Source: Citrobacter sp. Marseille-Q6884 (GTDB lineage: Bacteria; Pseudomonadota; Gammaproteobacteria; Enterobacterales; Enterobacteriaceae). From it: a DNA stretch of 64,000 nt. Position numbers and translations under genes: made by a program. The DNA lies in NCBI RefSeq assembly GCF_945906775.1, contig NZ_CAMDRE010000002.1:868001-932000 (forward strand). The letters run 5' to 3'. Each line of letters starts with the position of its first letter. Position 1 is the first letter of the stretch. Positions 26,581 to 35,476 of the stretch are shown here, piece by piece. The notes under the pieces are model-generated. The model saw only the letters and a program-made list of their open reading frames with translations. It was not told where the DNA came from and searched no databases.

Positions 26581-27591
26581 ATGATTGAAGCAGATCGCCT
26601 GATTTCGGCCGCCAGCACCACGCCTGAAGACCTGGTGGATCGCGCGATCCGACCCAAGTTGCTGGAGGAGTATATTGGCCAGCCTCAGGTTCGCTCGCAA
26701 ATGGAAATCTTTATCCAGGCGGCGAAACTGCGCGGTGATGCTCTCGATCACCTGCTGATCTTTGGGCCTCCCGGGCTCGGTAAAACCACGCTTGCCAACA
26801 TTGTTGCCAATGAAATGGGCGTTAACCTGCGCACGACTTCGGGTCCGGTGCTGGAAAAAGCAGGGGATTTGGCGGCGATGCTCACCAACCTCGAGCCTCA
26901 CGATGTGCTGTTTATCGATGAAATTCATCGCTTATCGCCTGTCGTGGAAGAAGTGCTTTATCCGGCGATGGAAGACTATCAGCTGGATATCATGATCGGC
27001 GAAGGACCGGCAGCACGTTCGATAAAAATCGATTTGCCCCCGTTTACCCTGATTGGCGCGACCACCCGCGCCGGCTCCTTAACCTCTCCGTTGCGTGACC
27101 GTTTCGGCATCGTGCAGCGCCTTGAGTTCTATCAGGTTGCTGACCTTCAGCACATCGTTGGGCGCAGCGCACGATATATGGGTCTGGAAATGAGTGACGA
27201 AGGGGCGCTGGAAGTTGCCCGTCGCGCACGTGGTACTCCGCGTATTGCCAACCGTTTATTACGCCGGGTGCGAGATTTTGCCGAAGTGAAGCATGACGGC
27301 ACCATCTCTGCAGAGATCGCTGCTCAGGCGCTGGATATGCTTAATGTCGATGCCGAAGGGTTTGATTACATGGACCGTAAGCTGCTGCTGGCGGTGATTG
27401 ATAAATTCTTTGGTGGACCGGTCGGGCTGGATAACCTTGCCGCCGCGATTGGCGAAGAGCGCGAAACTATTGAGGATGTGCTGGAACCGTATCTGATTCA
27501 GCAAGGTTTTTTGCAACGTACGCCGCGCGGACGTATGGCGACAGTGCGCGCGTGGAATCATTTCGGTATTACTCCACCGGAGATGCCTTAA
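26581..27591 (+). CDS. ruvB: Holliday junction branch-migration ATPase RuvB
   Basis: 336 aa AAA+ motor. Walker A GPPGLGKTTLAN near 62, Walker B DEIHR near 114, sensor 1 GATTR near 160, Arg finger/sensor 2 region GTPRIANRLLRR near 220, and a winged-helix C-terminal domain ending RGRMATVRAWNHFG. It drives branch migration with RuvA. It is SOS-induced through the LexA box upstream of ruvA and convergent with znuB. Confidence 0.98.
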   Translation: MIEADRLISAASTTPEDLVDRAIRPKLLEEYIGQPQVRSQMEIFIQAAKLRGDALDHLLIFGPPGLGKTTLANIVANEMGVNLRTTSGPVLEKAGDLAAMLTNLEPHDVLFIDEIHRLSPVVEEVLYPAMEDYQLDIMIGEGPAARSIKIDLPPFTLIGATTRAGSLTSPLRDRFGIVQRLEFYQVADLQHIVGRSARYMGLEMSDEGALEVARRARGTPRIANRLLRRVRDFAEVKHDGTISAEIAAQALDMLNVDAEGFDYMDRKLLLAVIDKFFGGPVGLDNLAAAIGEERETIEDVLEPYLIQQGFLQRTPRGRMATVRAWNHFGITPPEMP

Positions 27592-27601
27592 ACGCTGAAC
27601 T

Positions 27602-27629
27602 GGCCCGGTAAGCAAGCCGCTACCGGGTC
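27602..27629. repeat. REP-like palindrome between convergent ruvB and znuB
   Basis: GCCCGGTA and TACCGGGTC form a near-perfect inverted repeat in the 47-bp convergent gap. It may act as a bidirectional 3'-end hairpin; there is no long T-run. Confidence 0.55.
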
Positions 27630-27638
27630 ATACACACT

Positions 27639-28424
27639 TTAGCTGGCCTGCTTCTTCATCATGCTGAAGATAAACAGCAACGCGGCGCACAGCACCACGG
27701 AGGGACCCGCGGGTGTGTCATAGAAGGCCGAGAAGGTCAGCCCGCCTGTAACCGCTATCATTCCTACCCCCACGGCAACGCCAGCCATCTGCTCTGGCGT
27801 ACGTGCAAACCGACGTGCAGTTGCTGCCGGGATAATCAGCAGCGACGTGATAATCAACGCCCCGACGAACTTCATTGCGACACCTATGGTGAGCGCGGTG
27901 ACCAGCATCAGCAACAATTTTACGCGTTGTAGCTTCACCCCATCGACAAACGCGAGGTCAGGGCTGATGGTCATTGACAGCAGGTTGCGCCACTGCCAGA
28001 AGAGAATCGCCAGAACGATAACCACGCCAATGGCGATGGAGATAAGATCTTCTGGCGTCACGGCAAGCAGATCGCCAAACAGGTAGGCCATCAGATCCAC
28101 ACGAATGTTGGACATCAGACTGACGACAACCAGCCCCAGCGACAACGCGCTGTGCGCCATAATGCCGAGTAAGGTATCAATCGCAAGGTGAGGGCGCTTT
28201 TCCAGCCACACCAGACCGGCTGCCAGCATCAGGGTGACGGCAATCACCGCATAGAAAGGATTGACATCCAGCAGCAGGCCGAAGGCGACGCCTAGCAGTG
28301 ATGCATGCGCCAGCGTATCGCCAAAATAAGACATCCGACGCCAGACCACAAATGAGCCGAGCGGGCCAGCGGCACAGGCCAGCATGATCCCGGCTAACCA
28401 GCCAGGTAATAACAATTCAATCAT
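27639..28424 (-). CDS. znuB: Zinc ABC transporter permease ZnuB
   Basis: 261 aa with about eight membrane helices, of the ABC-3 family (metal-type permeases). The AHASLLGVAFG segment near residue 40 and GDLLAVTPEDL near 137 are typical. It forms the inner-membrane channel for Zn2+ delivered by ZnuA and driven by ZnuC. The start overlaps the znuC stop by 4 bp. Confidence 0.97.
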   Translation of the reverse strand: MIELLLPGWLAGIMLACAAGPLGSFVVWRRMSYFGDTLAHASLLGVAFGLLLDVNPFYAVIAVTLMLAAGLVWLEKRPHLAIDTLLGIMAHSALSLGLVVVSLMSNIRVDLMAYLFGDLLAVTPEDLISIAIGVVIVLAILFWQWRNLLSMTISPDLAFVDGVKLQRVKLLLMLVTALTIGVAMKFVGALIITSLLIIPAATARRFARTPEQMAGVAVGVGMIAVTGGLTFSAFYDTPAGPSVVLCAALLFIFSMMKKQAS

Positions 28425-29176
28425 GAGTGACCATTTCCCCGGCGTAAGACGATACGACCCTGTAAATCGTGGCGATGATTATGGTTGTGACGGTATATTC
28501 CGAGTTGTTCAGCGCCGCGTTGCCCGAACATAGAGATGAATTCCGGATGCATAGAAACCACTTCAGGCGTGCCGGAGCAGCAAATGTGATGGTTCAGACA
28601 CAGCACCTCGTCTGTTTTCGCCATCACCAGATGCAGGTCATGAGAAACCATCAGCACGGCGCAATCCAGTTCACGCCGAAGCTGATCGATAAGGTCATAC
28701 AACGCAACCTGACCGTTTACATCCACGCCCTGAGTGGGTTCATCCAGCACCAGTAACTGGGGTTTGTTCAGCAGTGCGCGCGCCAGCAGGACGCGCTGGG
28801 TTTCCCCGCCAGACAGTTTTTGCATTGGGGCATTCAGCAGATGCCCGGCCTGAACGCGCTTCAGCGCAGGCAGAATATCCGCTTTTTGCGTACCTGGGCG
28901 TAGACGCAAAAAGCGGCTGACCGTCAGCGGGAGCGTGGTGTCCAGATACAGTTTTTGTGGCACATAACCAATGCGCAACTGCCCGTTGCGCTTGATAACA
29001 CCTTCATCAGCCGCTACAAGCCCTAATACAACGCGTACCAGCGTTGACTTTCCGGCGCCATTCGGGCCGAGAAGCGTTAAAATTTTGCCGGGTCGAAGTT
29101 CAAGCGAAACGTCAGAAAGGACGCGGCGTTGACCATAAGAGACCGAGACATTTTCCAGTGAAACCAAAGTCGTCAT
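28421..29176 (-). CDS. znuC: Zinc ABC transporter ATPase ZnuC
   Basis: 251 aa ABC ATPase: Walker A GPNGAGKST near 37, signature LSGGETQRV near 120, Walker B LLVLDEPTQGVD near 142, and switch His in MVSHDLH. A histidine-rich tail (HNHNHRHD) is present. It is first in znuCB, divergent from znuA across a Zur operator. Confidence 0.97.
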   Translation of the reverse strand: MTTLVSLENVSVSYGQRRVLSDVSLELRPGKILTLLGPNGAGKSTLVRVVLGLVAADEGVIKRNGQLRIGYVPQKLYLDTTLPLTVSRFLRLRPGTQKADILPALKRVQAGHLLNAPMQKLSGGETQRVLLARALLNKPQLLVLDEPTQGVDVNGQVALYDLIDQLRRELDCAVLMVSHDLHLVMAKTDEVLCLNHHICCSGTPEVVSMHPEFISMFGQRGAEQLGIYRHNHNHRHDLQGRIVLRRGNGHS

Positions 29177-29202
29177 ATCAATTTTAGTCTTGCAGAAGTT
29201 AT

Positions 29203-29225
29203 AGAATGTTATAATATCACATTTC
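29203..29225. promoter_or_regulatory. Zur operator shared by znuCB and znuA
   Basis: The segment GAATGTTATAATATCACATT is an imperfect palindrome matching the Zur pattern GAAATGTTATANTATAACATTTC. It lies 27 bp upstream of znuC and about 30-50 bp upstream of znuA, so Zn-Zur would repress both divergent units. Confidence 0.8.
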
Positions 29226-29254
29226 TCACATTCGTTACGATGATTGGTCGCATT

Positions 29255-30199
29255 ATGTTACATAAAAATACGCTTCTTTTCGCAGCATTATCCGCTGCTC
29301 TTTGGGGTAGTGCAACACAGGCCGCAAATGCCGCTGTCGTAGCCTCGCTTAAGCCGCTGGGATTTATCGCTTCAGCGATTGCGGATGGGGTAACTGATAC
29401 TGAGGTTCTTCTGCCTGATGGGGCCTCCGAACATGATTATTCATTGCGTCCATCAGACGTAAAACGCTTACAGGGCGCGGACTTAGTTGTTTGGATTGGT
29501 CCAGAGATGGAAGCGTTCATGGAAAAATCTGCCAAGAATATTCCTAATGAAAAACAGGTAACGATTGCGCAGCTGAAGGACGTGAAACCGTTACTCATGA
29601 AAGGGGCGGATGATGACGATGATGATCATGGTCACGGTGATGCGCACGGTGAAAAAAGTGACGAACATCACCATCATGGTGATTACAACATGCATCTTTG
29701 GCTCTCCCCAGAGATAGCGCGGGCTTCAGCGGTTGCAATCCATGAAAAATTAGTGGAACTTATGCCGCAAAGTCGAGCCAAACTTGACGCCAACCTGAAG
29801 GATTTTGAGGCACAATTAGCCGCAACCGATAAGCAGGTAGGTAACGAGCTCGCACCGCTCAAGGGGAAAGGGTATTTCGTTTTTCATGATGCCTATGGCT
29901 ACTACGAAAAACACTTCGGACTGACACCGCTTGGTCACTTTACCGTGAACCCTGAGATTCAACCTGGTGCGCAGCGTTTACATGAAATAAGAACACAGTT
30001 GGTTGAGCAAAAAGCAACCTGCGTTTTTGCTGAGCCACAGTTCAGGCCAGCGGTCGTTGAAGCCGTTGCGAGAGGGACATCCGTTCGAATGGGAACGTTG
30101 GATCCCCTCGGAACAAACATCAAACTGGGTAAAACAAGCTATTCAGCGTTTCTGAATCAATTAGCCAACCAGTATGCGAGCTGCCTGAAAGGAGATTAA
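29255..30199 (+). CDS. znuA: Periplasmic zinc-binding protein ZnuA
   Basis: 314 aa from the ATG giving MLHKNTLLF, as in E. coli; an ATG five codons earlier (29240) is also possible, and neither has a strong ribosome-binding site. Signal peptide to about residue 25. A cluster A-1 binding protein with zinc ligands H in GASEHDYSL, H in MHLWL and H in FHDAYGY. Between them lies the acidic/histidine-rich loop (DDDDDHGHGDAHGEKS...HHHHG) typical of zinc-specific members. It delivers Zn2+ to ZnuBC. Confidence 0.95.
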   Translation: MLHKNTLLFAALSAALWGSATQAANAAVVASLKPLGFIASAIADGVTDTEVLLPDGASEHDYSLRPSDVKRLQGADLVVWIGPEMEAFMEKSAKNIPNEKQVTIAQLKDVKPLLMKGADDDDDDHGHGDAHGEKSDEHHHHGDYNMHLWLSPEIARASAVAIHEKLVELMPQSRAKLDANLKDFEAQLAATDKQVGNELAPLKGKGYFVFHDAYGYYEKHFGLTPLGHFTVNPEIQPGAQRLHEIRTQLVEQKATCVFAEPQFRPAVVEAVARGTSVRMGTLDPLGTNIKLGKTSYSAFLNQLANQYASCLKGD

Positions 30200-30214
30200 T
30201 GAGGAAGTGAATAC

Positions 30215-31534
30215 GTGCAACAGATAGCCCGCTCTGTCGCTCTGGCATTTAATAATCTGCCCCGACCCCACCGCGTTATGCTGGGGTCGCTTACTGTTCT
30301 TACATTGGCCGTCGCTGTCTGGCGGCCATATGTGTACCATCCTGATTCTGCACCCATTGTCAAAACCATCGAGCTGGAAAAAAACGAAATTCGTTCTCTG
30401 TTGCCTGAAGCCAGCGAACCTATCGATCAGGCTGCGCAGGAAGATGAAGCCATTCCTCAGGATGAACTGGATGATAAAACCTCTGGCGAGGTGGGCGTCC
30501 ATGAATATGTGGTTTCGACTGGCGATACCCTGAGCAGTATTCTGAATCAGTACGGTATTGATATGGGTGATATCAGCCAGCTTGCTGCTGCGGATAAAGA
30601 GTTGCGTAACCTGAAAATTGGCCAGCAGCTTTCCTGGACGCTGACCTCGGAAGGGGATTTACAGCGTCTGACCTGGGAAGTCTCTCGTCGGGAAACCCGT
30701 ACGTATGATCGTACGGAGACAGGTTTCAAAATGAGCAGCGAAATGCAGCAGGGTGACTGGGTTAACAGCCGCATTAAAGGCACCGTCGGCGGCAGTTTCG
30801 TTGCCAGTGCAAAAGATGCCGGACTGACCAGCGCTGAGATCAGTGCGGTGATTAAAGCCATGCAGTGGCAGATGGACTTCCGCAAACTGAAAAAAGGCGA
30901 TGAATTCTCGGTTCTGATGTCGCGTGAGATGCTGGACGGCAAACGTGAGCAAAGCCAGCTGTTGGGCGTACGCTTGCGCTCTGAGGGCAAAGACTATTAC
31001 GCGATCCGCGCGGAAGACGGTAAGTTTTATGACCGTAACGGTACGGGCCTTGCAAAAGGGTTTATGCGATTCCCGACGGCGAAACAGTTCCGTATCTCCT
31101 CAAACTTTAATCCGCGTCGCCTGAATCCGGTGACCGGACGCGTTGCCCCTCACAAAGGCGTCGATTTTGCGATGCCACAAGGGACACCGGTCCTGTCCGT
31201 GGGTGATGGTGAAGTGGTTGTCGCGAAACGCAGCGGCGCTGCAGGGTACTATGTGGCGATCCGTCATGGTCGTACCTACACCACACGTTATATGCACCTG
31301 CGTAAGCTGCTAGTGAAGCCAGGGCAAAAAGTGAAACGTGGCGATCGCATTGCGTTGTCAGGCAATACCGGGCGTTCAACCGGTCCGCATTTGCACTATG
31401 AAGTATGGGTCAACCAACAAGCGGTGAACCCGTTGACGGCAAAACTCCCGCGTACGGAAGGGCTGACCGGCTCGGATCGTAATGACTACCTGGCGCAGGT
31501 GAAAGAGGTTCTGCCTCAGTTACGCTTCGATTAA
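30215..31534 (+). CDS. mepM: Murein DD-endopeptidase MepM
   Basis: 439 aa from a GTG start (E. coli 440), with AGGAAG upstream. An N-terminal membrane anchor (~18-38), a LysM/OapA-type domain (VHEYVVSTGDTLSSIL near 95) and a C-terminal M23 peptidase domain with HKGVDF and HLHYEVW zinc motifs. It cleaves D-Ala-mDAP crosslinks to allow new murein insertion. It starts 15 bp after znuA, so it may be partly cotranscribed with it. Confidence 0.96.
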   Translation: MQQIARSVALAFNNLPRPHRVMLGSLTVLTLAVAVWRPYVYHPDSAPIVKTIELEKNEIRSLLPEASEPIDQAAQEDEAIPQDELDDKTSGEVGVHEYVVSTGDTLSSILNQYGIDMGDISQLAAADKELRNLKIGQQLSWTLTSEGDLQRLTWEVSRRETRTYDRTETGFKMSSEMQQGDWVNSRIKGTVGGSFVASAKDAGLTSAEISAVIKAMQWQMDFRKLKKGDEFSVLMSREMLDGKREQSQLLGVRLRSEGKDYYAIRAEDGKFYDRNGTGLAKGFMRFPTAKQFRISSNFNPRRLNPVTGRVAPHKGVDFAMPQGTPVLSVGDGEVVVAKRSGAAGYYVAIRHGRTYTTRYMHLRKLLVKPGQKVKRGDRIALSGNTGRSTGPHLHYEVWVNQQAVNPLTAKLPRTEGLTGSDRNDYLAQVKEVLPQLRFD

Positions 31535-31550
31535 TAAACACACCGACAGA

Positions 31551-31579
31551 GCCGGTACGCAATGCGTGCCGGCTTTTTT
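31551..31579 (+). terminator. Intrinsic terminator of mepM
   Basis: GCCGGTACGC and GCGTGCCGGC form a 10-bp stem with one G-T pair and a 3-base loop, followed by TTTTTT. Confidence 0.88.
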
Positions 31580-31653
31580 ATTTTGTACGGGGCACGGTGC
31601 GCCGCTACACTATCAGCAGATTGACTTTTCGCTATACCAGACACTGGAAGAGC

Positions 31654-32625
31654 ATGGAAACGAAAAAAAAGAATATTGAGTACATCCCTGAGTTTCATAA
31701 ATCATTTCGTCATCCGCGTTATTGGGGAGCCTGGTTGGGCGTAGCGGCGATAGCCGGAATTGCGTTAACGCCTGCAGCATTTCGCGATCCCGTTCTGGCG
31801 AAGCTGGGACGGTTTGTTGGACGGTTGGGGAAAAGCTCCCGCCGTCGGGCGCTGATCAATTTATCCCTCTGTTTTCCTGAACGTAGCGAAGCGGAACGCG
31901 AAGCAATCGTTGATGAAATGTTTGCAACTGCGCCTCAGGCAATGGTGATGATGGCCGAGCTGGCGATACGGGGCCCGGAGAAGATTCAGCATCGCGTTGA
32001 CTGGCAAGGTCTGGAAATCATCGAAGAGATGCGCCGCAACGATGAGAAAGTGATTTTTCTCGTGCCGCACGGTTGGGGGGTAGATATCCCCGCGATGCTG
32101 ATGGCCTCTCAAGGTCAGAAAATGGCTGCGATGTTTCATAACCAGGGGAACCCGGTATTTGATTATGTCTGGAACACGGTACGCCGTCGTTTTGGCGGTC
32201 GTTTACATGCGCGTAATGATGGTATCAAACCGTTTATTCAGTCGGTTCGTCAGGGATATTGGGGATACTATTTGCCGGATCAGGATCATGGTCCTGAGCA
32301 CAGCGAGTTTGTTGATTTTTTTGCAACCTACAAAGCGACATTACCGGCGATTGGCCGCCTGATGAAGGTCTGCCATGCCCGCGTGGTGCCGCTTTTCCCG
32401 GTGTATGATGGCAAAACGCACCGTCTGACGATTCAGGTACGTCCGCCAATGGACGACATTCTGACGGCCGATGATCACACCATCGCCAGACGGATGAACG
32501 AAGAGGTGGAGATTTTTGTCGCTCCGCATCTCGAACAATATACCTGGATTTTAAAGCTGCTTAAGACGCGTAAACCGGGTGAAATTGAACCTTATAAACG
32601 CAAAGACCTCTACCCTAAAAAGTAA
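31654..32625 (+). CDS. lpxM: Lipid A myristoyltransferase LpxM (MsbB)
   Basis: 323 aa from the ATG preceded by GGAAGAG, giving METKKKN as in E. coli; in-frame upstream codons would run into the mepM terminator region. An N-terminal membrane anchor (~25-45) and the late acyltransferase HX4D motif HGWGVD near residue 134. It adds the secondary myristoyl chain to make hexa-acylated lipid A, with acyl-ACP as donor. Monocistronic, convergent with pykA. Confidence 0.96.
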   Translation: METKKKNIEYIPEFHKSFRHPRYWGAWLGVAAIAGIALTPAAFRDPVLAKLGRFVGRLGKSSRRRALINLSLCFPERSEAEREAIVDEMFATAPQAMVMMAELAIRGPEKIQHRVDWQGLEIIEEMRRNDEKVIFLVPHGWGVDIPAMLMASQGQKMAAMFHNQGNPVFDYVWNTVRRRFGGRLHARNDGIKPFIQSVRQGYWGYYLPDQDHGPEHSEFVDFFATYKATLPAIGRLMKVCHARVVPLFPVYDGKTHRLTIQVRPPMDDILTADDHTIARRMNEEVEIFVAPHLEQYTWILKLLKTRKPGEIEPYKRKDLYPKK

Positions 32626-32629
32626 AAAA

Positions 32630-32655
32630 GAAAGCCTCTCTGATGAGAGGCTTTC
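32630..32655. terminator. Bidirectional terminator between lpxM and pykA
   Basis: GAAAGCCTCTC and GAGAGGCTTTC form a perfect 11-bp stem with loop TGAT. An A-run on the left serves the minus strand (pykA); the plus side ends CTTTCTT, a weaker U-tract. Confidence 0.8.
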
Positions 32656-32679
32656 TTACATAGAGAACAAACGCGGTTA

Positions 32680-34122
32680 TTACTCTACGGTCAGAATACG
32701 CGTTGTGTTAGTCGAGCCAATGGTGCTCATCACATCGCCCTGAGTGACAATCACCAGGTCACCGGATACCAGATAACCTTTGTCGCGCAGCAGATTAACC
32801 GCTTCATTAGCTGCCACTACGCCGTCGGTTTCGCTATCAAAGTGAACCGGCGTGACACCACGATACAGAGAGGTCAGGTTCAGCGTGCGTTCATGACGGG
32901 ACATCGCGAAAATAGGCAGACCGGAGCTGATACGTGATGTCATCAGCGCGGTACGACCGGATTCCGTCATCGCGATGATTGCCGTTACCCCTTTCAGGTG
33001 GTTAGCCGCATACATCGCGGACATGGCGATCGCTTCTTCGACGTTATCAAACTGGACGTCCAGGCGGTGTTTGGAGACGTTGATGCTTGGGATTTTTTCT
33101 GCACCCAGACATACGCGAGCCATTGCCGCAACGGTCTCAGCAGGATACTGGCCTGCGGCGGTTTCCGCTGACAGCATCACGGCGTCTGTGCCATCCAGCA
33201 CGGCGTTGGCAACGTCCATGACTTCCGCACGGGTCGGCATTGGGTTGGTGATCATCGATTCCATCATCTGCGTGGCGGTAATCACCGCACGGTTCAACTG
33301 ACGTGCACGACGGATCAGTGCTTTCTGGATACCCACCAGCTCAGGGTCGCCAATTTCAACGCCCAGGTCGCCACGTGCCACCATCACGACGTCAGATGCA
33401 AGGATGATGTCATCCATTGCATTCTGGTCGCAGACGGCTTCTGCGCGCTCTACCTTGGCGACAATTTTCGCGTCACAGCCTGCATCGCGCGCCAGACGGC
33501 GTGCGTAGTTCAGATCTTCACCACAACGTGGGAAGGAGACCGCCAGGTAGTCAACGCCAATCTGCGCGGCGGTAACAATGTCGGCTTTGTCTTTTTCGGT
33601 CAGGGCTTCAGCGGAGAGGCCACCACCCAACTTGTTGATGCCTTTGTTGTTGGAAAGTGGGCCGCCGACGGTGACTTCGGTGAAGACTTTCATTCCCTGT
33701 ACTTCCAGCACTTTTAGCTGTACGCGACCGTCGTCCAGCAGCAGGATATCGCCCGGCACAACGTCAGCGGGCAGTCCTTTATAATCAATACCGACTTTTT
33801 CTTTGTCGCCTTCACCTTTGCTGAGGTTGGCATCTAACAGGAATTTGTCGCCAATATTGAGGAATACTTTACCTTCTTTAAAGGTTGATACGCGGATTTT
33901 AGGTCCCTGCAGGTCACCCAAAATAGCTACATGACGTCCCAGTTTTGCGGCGATTTCACGGACTTTGTCCGCCCGCATTTTGTGATCTTCTGGAGAGCCG
34001 TGAGAAAAGTTCATTCGTACGACGTTCGCACCCGCAGCGATAATTTTTTCAAGGTTGTTATCGCGGTCAGTTGCTGGGCCTAACGTGGTAACGATTTTGG
34101 TTCTGCGAAGCCTTCTGGACAT
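32680..34122 (-). CDS. pykA: Pyruvate kinase II
   Basis: 480 aa from the ATG beginning MSRRLRRTKIV, with GGAG 7 bp upstream; the length matches E. coli PykA. A TIM barrel with the interrupting B domain and a C-terminal regulatory domain. The active-site segment AKVERAEAV (near 223) and MVARGDLGVE are intact. It makes pyruvate and ATP from PEP and ADP and is AMP-activated in E. coli. Downstream of the hexR gene on the same strand, with its own 120-bp leader. Confidence 0.98.
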   Translation of the reverse strand: MSRRLRRTKIVTTLGPATDRDNNLEKIIAAGANVVRMNFSHGSPEDHKMRADKVREIAAKLGRHVAILGDLQGPKIRVSTFKEGKVFLNIGDKFLLDANLSKGEGDKEKVGIDYKGLPADVVPGDILLLDDGRVQLKVLEVQGMKVFTEVTVGGPLSNNKGINKLGGGLSAEALTEKDKADIVTAAQIGVDYLAVSFPRCGEDLNYARRLARDAGCDAKIVAKVERAEAVCDQNAMDDIILASDVVMVARGDLGVEIGDPELVGIQKALIRRARQLNRAVITATQMMESMITNPMPTRAEVMDVANAVLDGTDAVMLSAETAAGQYPAETVAAMARVCLGAEKIPSINVSKHRLDVQFDNVEEAIAMSAMYAANHLKGVTAIIAMTESGRTALMTSRISSGLPIFAMSRHERTLNLTSLYRGVTPVHFDSETDGVVAANEAVNLLRDKGYLVSGDLVIVTQGDVMSTIGSTNTTRILTVE

Positions 34123-34242
34123 GTAATACTCCGTTGACTGAAACAACTAGGTGTTGCGTGAACATTGATCCGGCCGTTCTCAAACATTAACGGTAAAAAT
34201 GAACGACCCGGATGATAAAAGGGTAGAACATTGTTATTGCTT

Positions 34243-35112
34243 TTAGCGGTCATCACTCTTGATGAGTAATTCTTTATCAAAACGCGATTCCTTGAGCGCT
34301 TCCTTGACACGCTTCAAGTTATCTCTAAATTTCGCGCCTCGGCGCAAAGTAAATCCCGTAGCCAGCACATCTATCACGGTCAGTTGAGCAAGTCGAGAGA
34401 CCATGGGCATATAAATGTCAGTATCTTCCGGTACGTCGAGCGTAATTGCCAGCGTGGCTTCGCGCGCCAGCGGTGTTCCGGGAGAGGTGAGCGCAATCAC
34501 CATGGCGTCGTTTTCTCGCGCCAGTTGCGCCAGTTCAACCAGGCTCTTGGTCCTGCCGGTATGAGAAATGAGCACAATAACGTCGTCGTCGCTACAATTC
34601 ATACAACTCATGCGTTGCAGGACGATGTCGTCCGAATAGATCACCGGAACGTTAAAGCGGAAAAATTTATTCATGGCGTCATGGGCAACAGCGGCGGAAG
34701 AACCCAGGCCGAAAAAGGCAATTTTCTTTGCCTGGGTTAATAAATCTACCGCCCGGTTGACCGCCGAGTTATCCAGAGACTGGCGCACATGATCCAGGCT
34801 GGCCATCGCCGATTCGAAGATTTTCCCCGTGTAGGATTCTACGCTGTCATCCTCATCCACATTACGATTAACATAAGGGGTACCGTTTGCCAGACTTTGC
34901 GCCAGATGCAGTTTAAAATCAGGAAAACCGCGGGTGTCCATACTGCGACAGAATCGATTGACGGTCGGTTCGCTGACATTGGCTTCCAGAGCCAGTGCCG
35001 CAATGCTCGAATGGATTGCCCGGTCGGGTGAAGTAAGAATGACGTCGGCGACTTTGCGTTCTGATTTGCTCAGGTGTTCCAGTTTTAACTGGATTTTTTC
35101 CAGCATATTCAT
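34243..35112 (-). CDS. hexR: Transcriptional repressor HexR (RpiR family)
   Basis: 289 aa from the ATG beginning MNMLEKIQ, as in E. coli. The N-terminal RpiR helix-turn-helix (~1-77, with SEPTVNRFCRSM) is followed by a SIS sugar-phosphate domain (GLGSSAAVAHDA near 140). It binds KDPG and de-represses zwf, edd and related genes. It is divergent from zwf across a 364-bp region that carries a HexR box. Confidence 0.96.
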   Translation of the reverse strand: MNMLEKIQLKLEHLSKSERKVADVILTSPDRAIHSSIAALALEANVSEPTVNRFCRSMDTRGFPDFKLHLAQSLANGTPYVNRNVDEDDSVESYTGKIFESAMASLDHVRQSLDNSAVNRAVDLLTQAKKIAFFGLGSSAAVAHDAMNKFFRFNVPVIYSDDIVLQRMSCMNCSDDDVIVLISHTGRTKSLVELAQLARENDAMVIALTSPGTPLAREATLAITLDVPEDTDIYMPMVSRLAQLTVIDVLATGFTLRRGAKFRDNLKRVKEALKESRFDKELLIKSDDR

Positions 35113-35355
35113 GATGTAGGTAGACTCATGGGCCATGGGCAAAAACGATTTCAGCGATACAGGAAACCGAGAGATAATTCTGATAGATATTACCCCTGCA
35201 ACAGCAGGAACGGGGCAAAATGGACAGAAAAGTTGTTGTTTTTTTTCATTACATGATCGGAGTCAGGTTTTCTTACTTCCCCATGCGTACGAAAAAAAGC
35301 GACTTTTTTGTCCATTTTGCTGCGGTAAACGCCAAAAAAGAGGCTGTTTGCGGTA

Positions 35356-35381
35356 ACAGCACGGCCGGATAAGCGTTTACG
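35356..35381 (+). promoter_or_regulatory. zwf: Candidate marbox/soxbox and -35 of zwf
   Basis: ACAGCACGGCCGGATAAGC (35356-35374) fits the AYnGCAC marbox core and directly abuts a TTTACG -35-like hexamer (35376-35381). This layout matches known SoxS/MarA activation of zwf in E. coli. Confidence 0.5.
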
Positions 35382-35415
35382 GTTCACTGAATCACGTAAA
35401 AGCAGTACAGTGCAC

Positions 35416-35430
35416 TGTAATAAAATTACA
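35416..35430. promoter_or_regulatory. zwf: HexR operator upstream of zwf
   Basis: TGTAATAAAATTACA is a dyad with perfect TGTAA/TTACA arms and matches the gammaproteobacterial HexR motif. It lies 46 bp upstream of the zwf ATG. Confidence 0.8.
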
Positions 35431-35476
35431 ACCAGTGTCTGGCAAAAGCACCAGGCACTCAACTGAGGAGAATGAC

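Noticed and set aside
29626..29690. Asp/His-rich run in znuA as a possible low-complexity error
   Set aside because: Acidic/His-rich loops are characteristic of zinc-specific ZnuA proteins at this place, and the frame is maintained on both sides.
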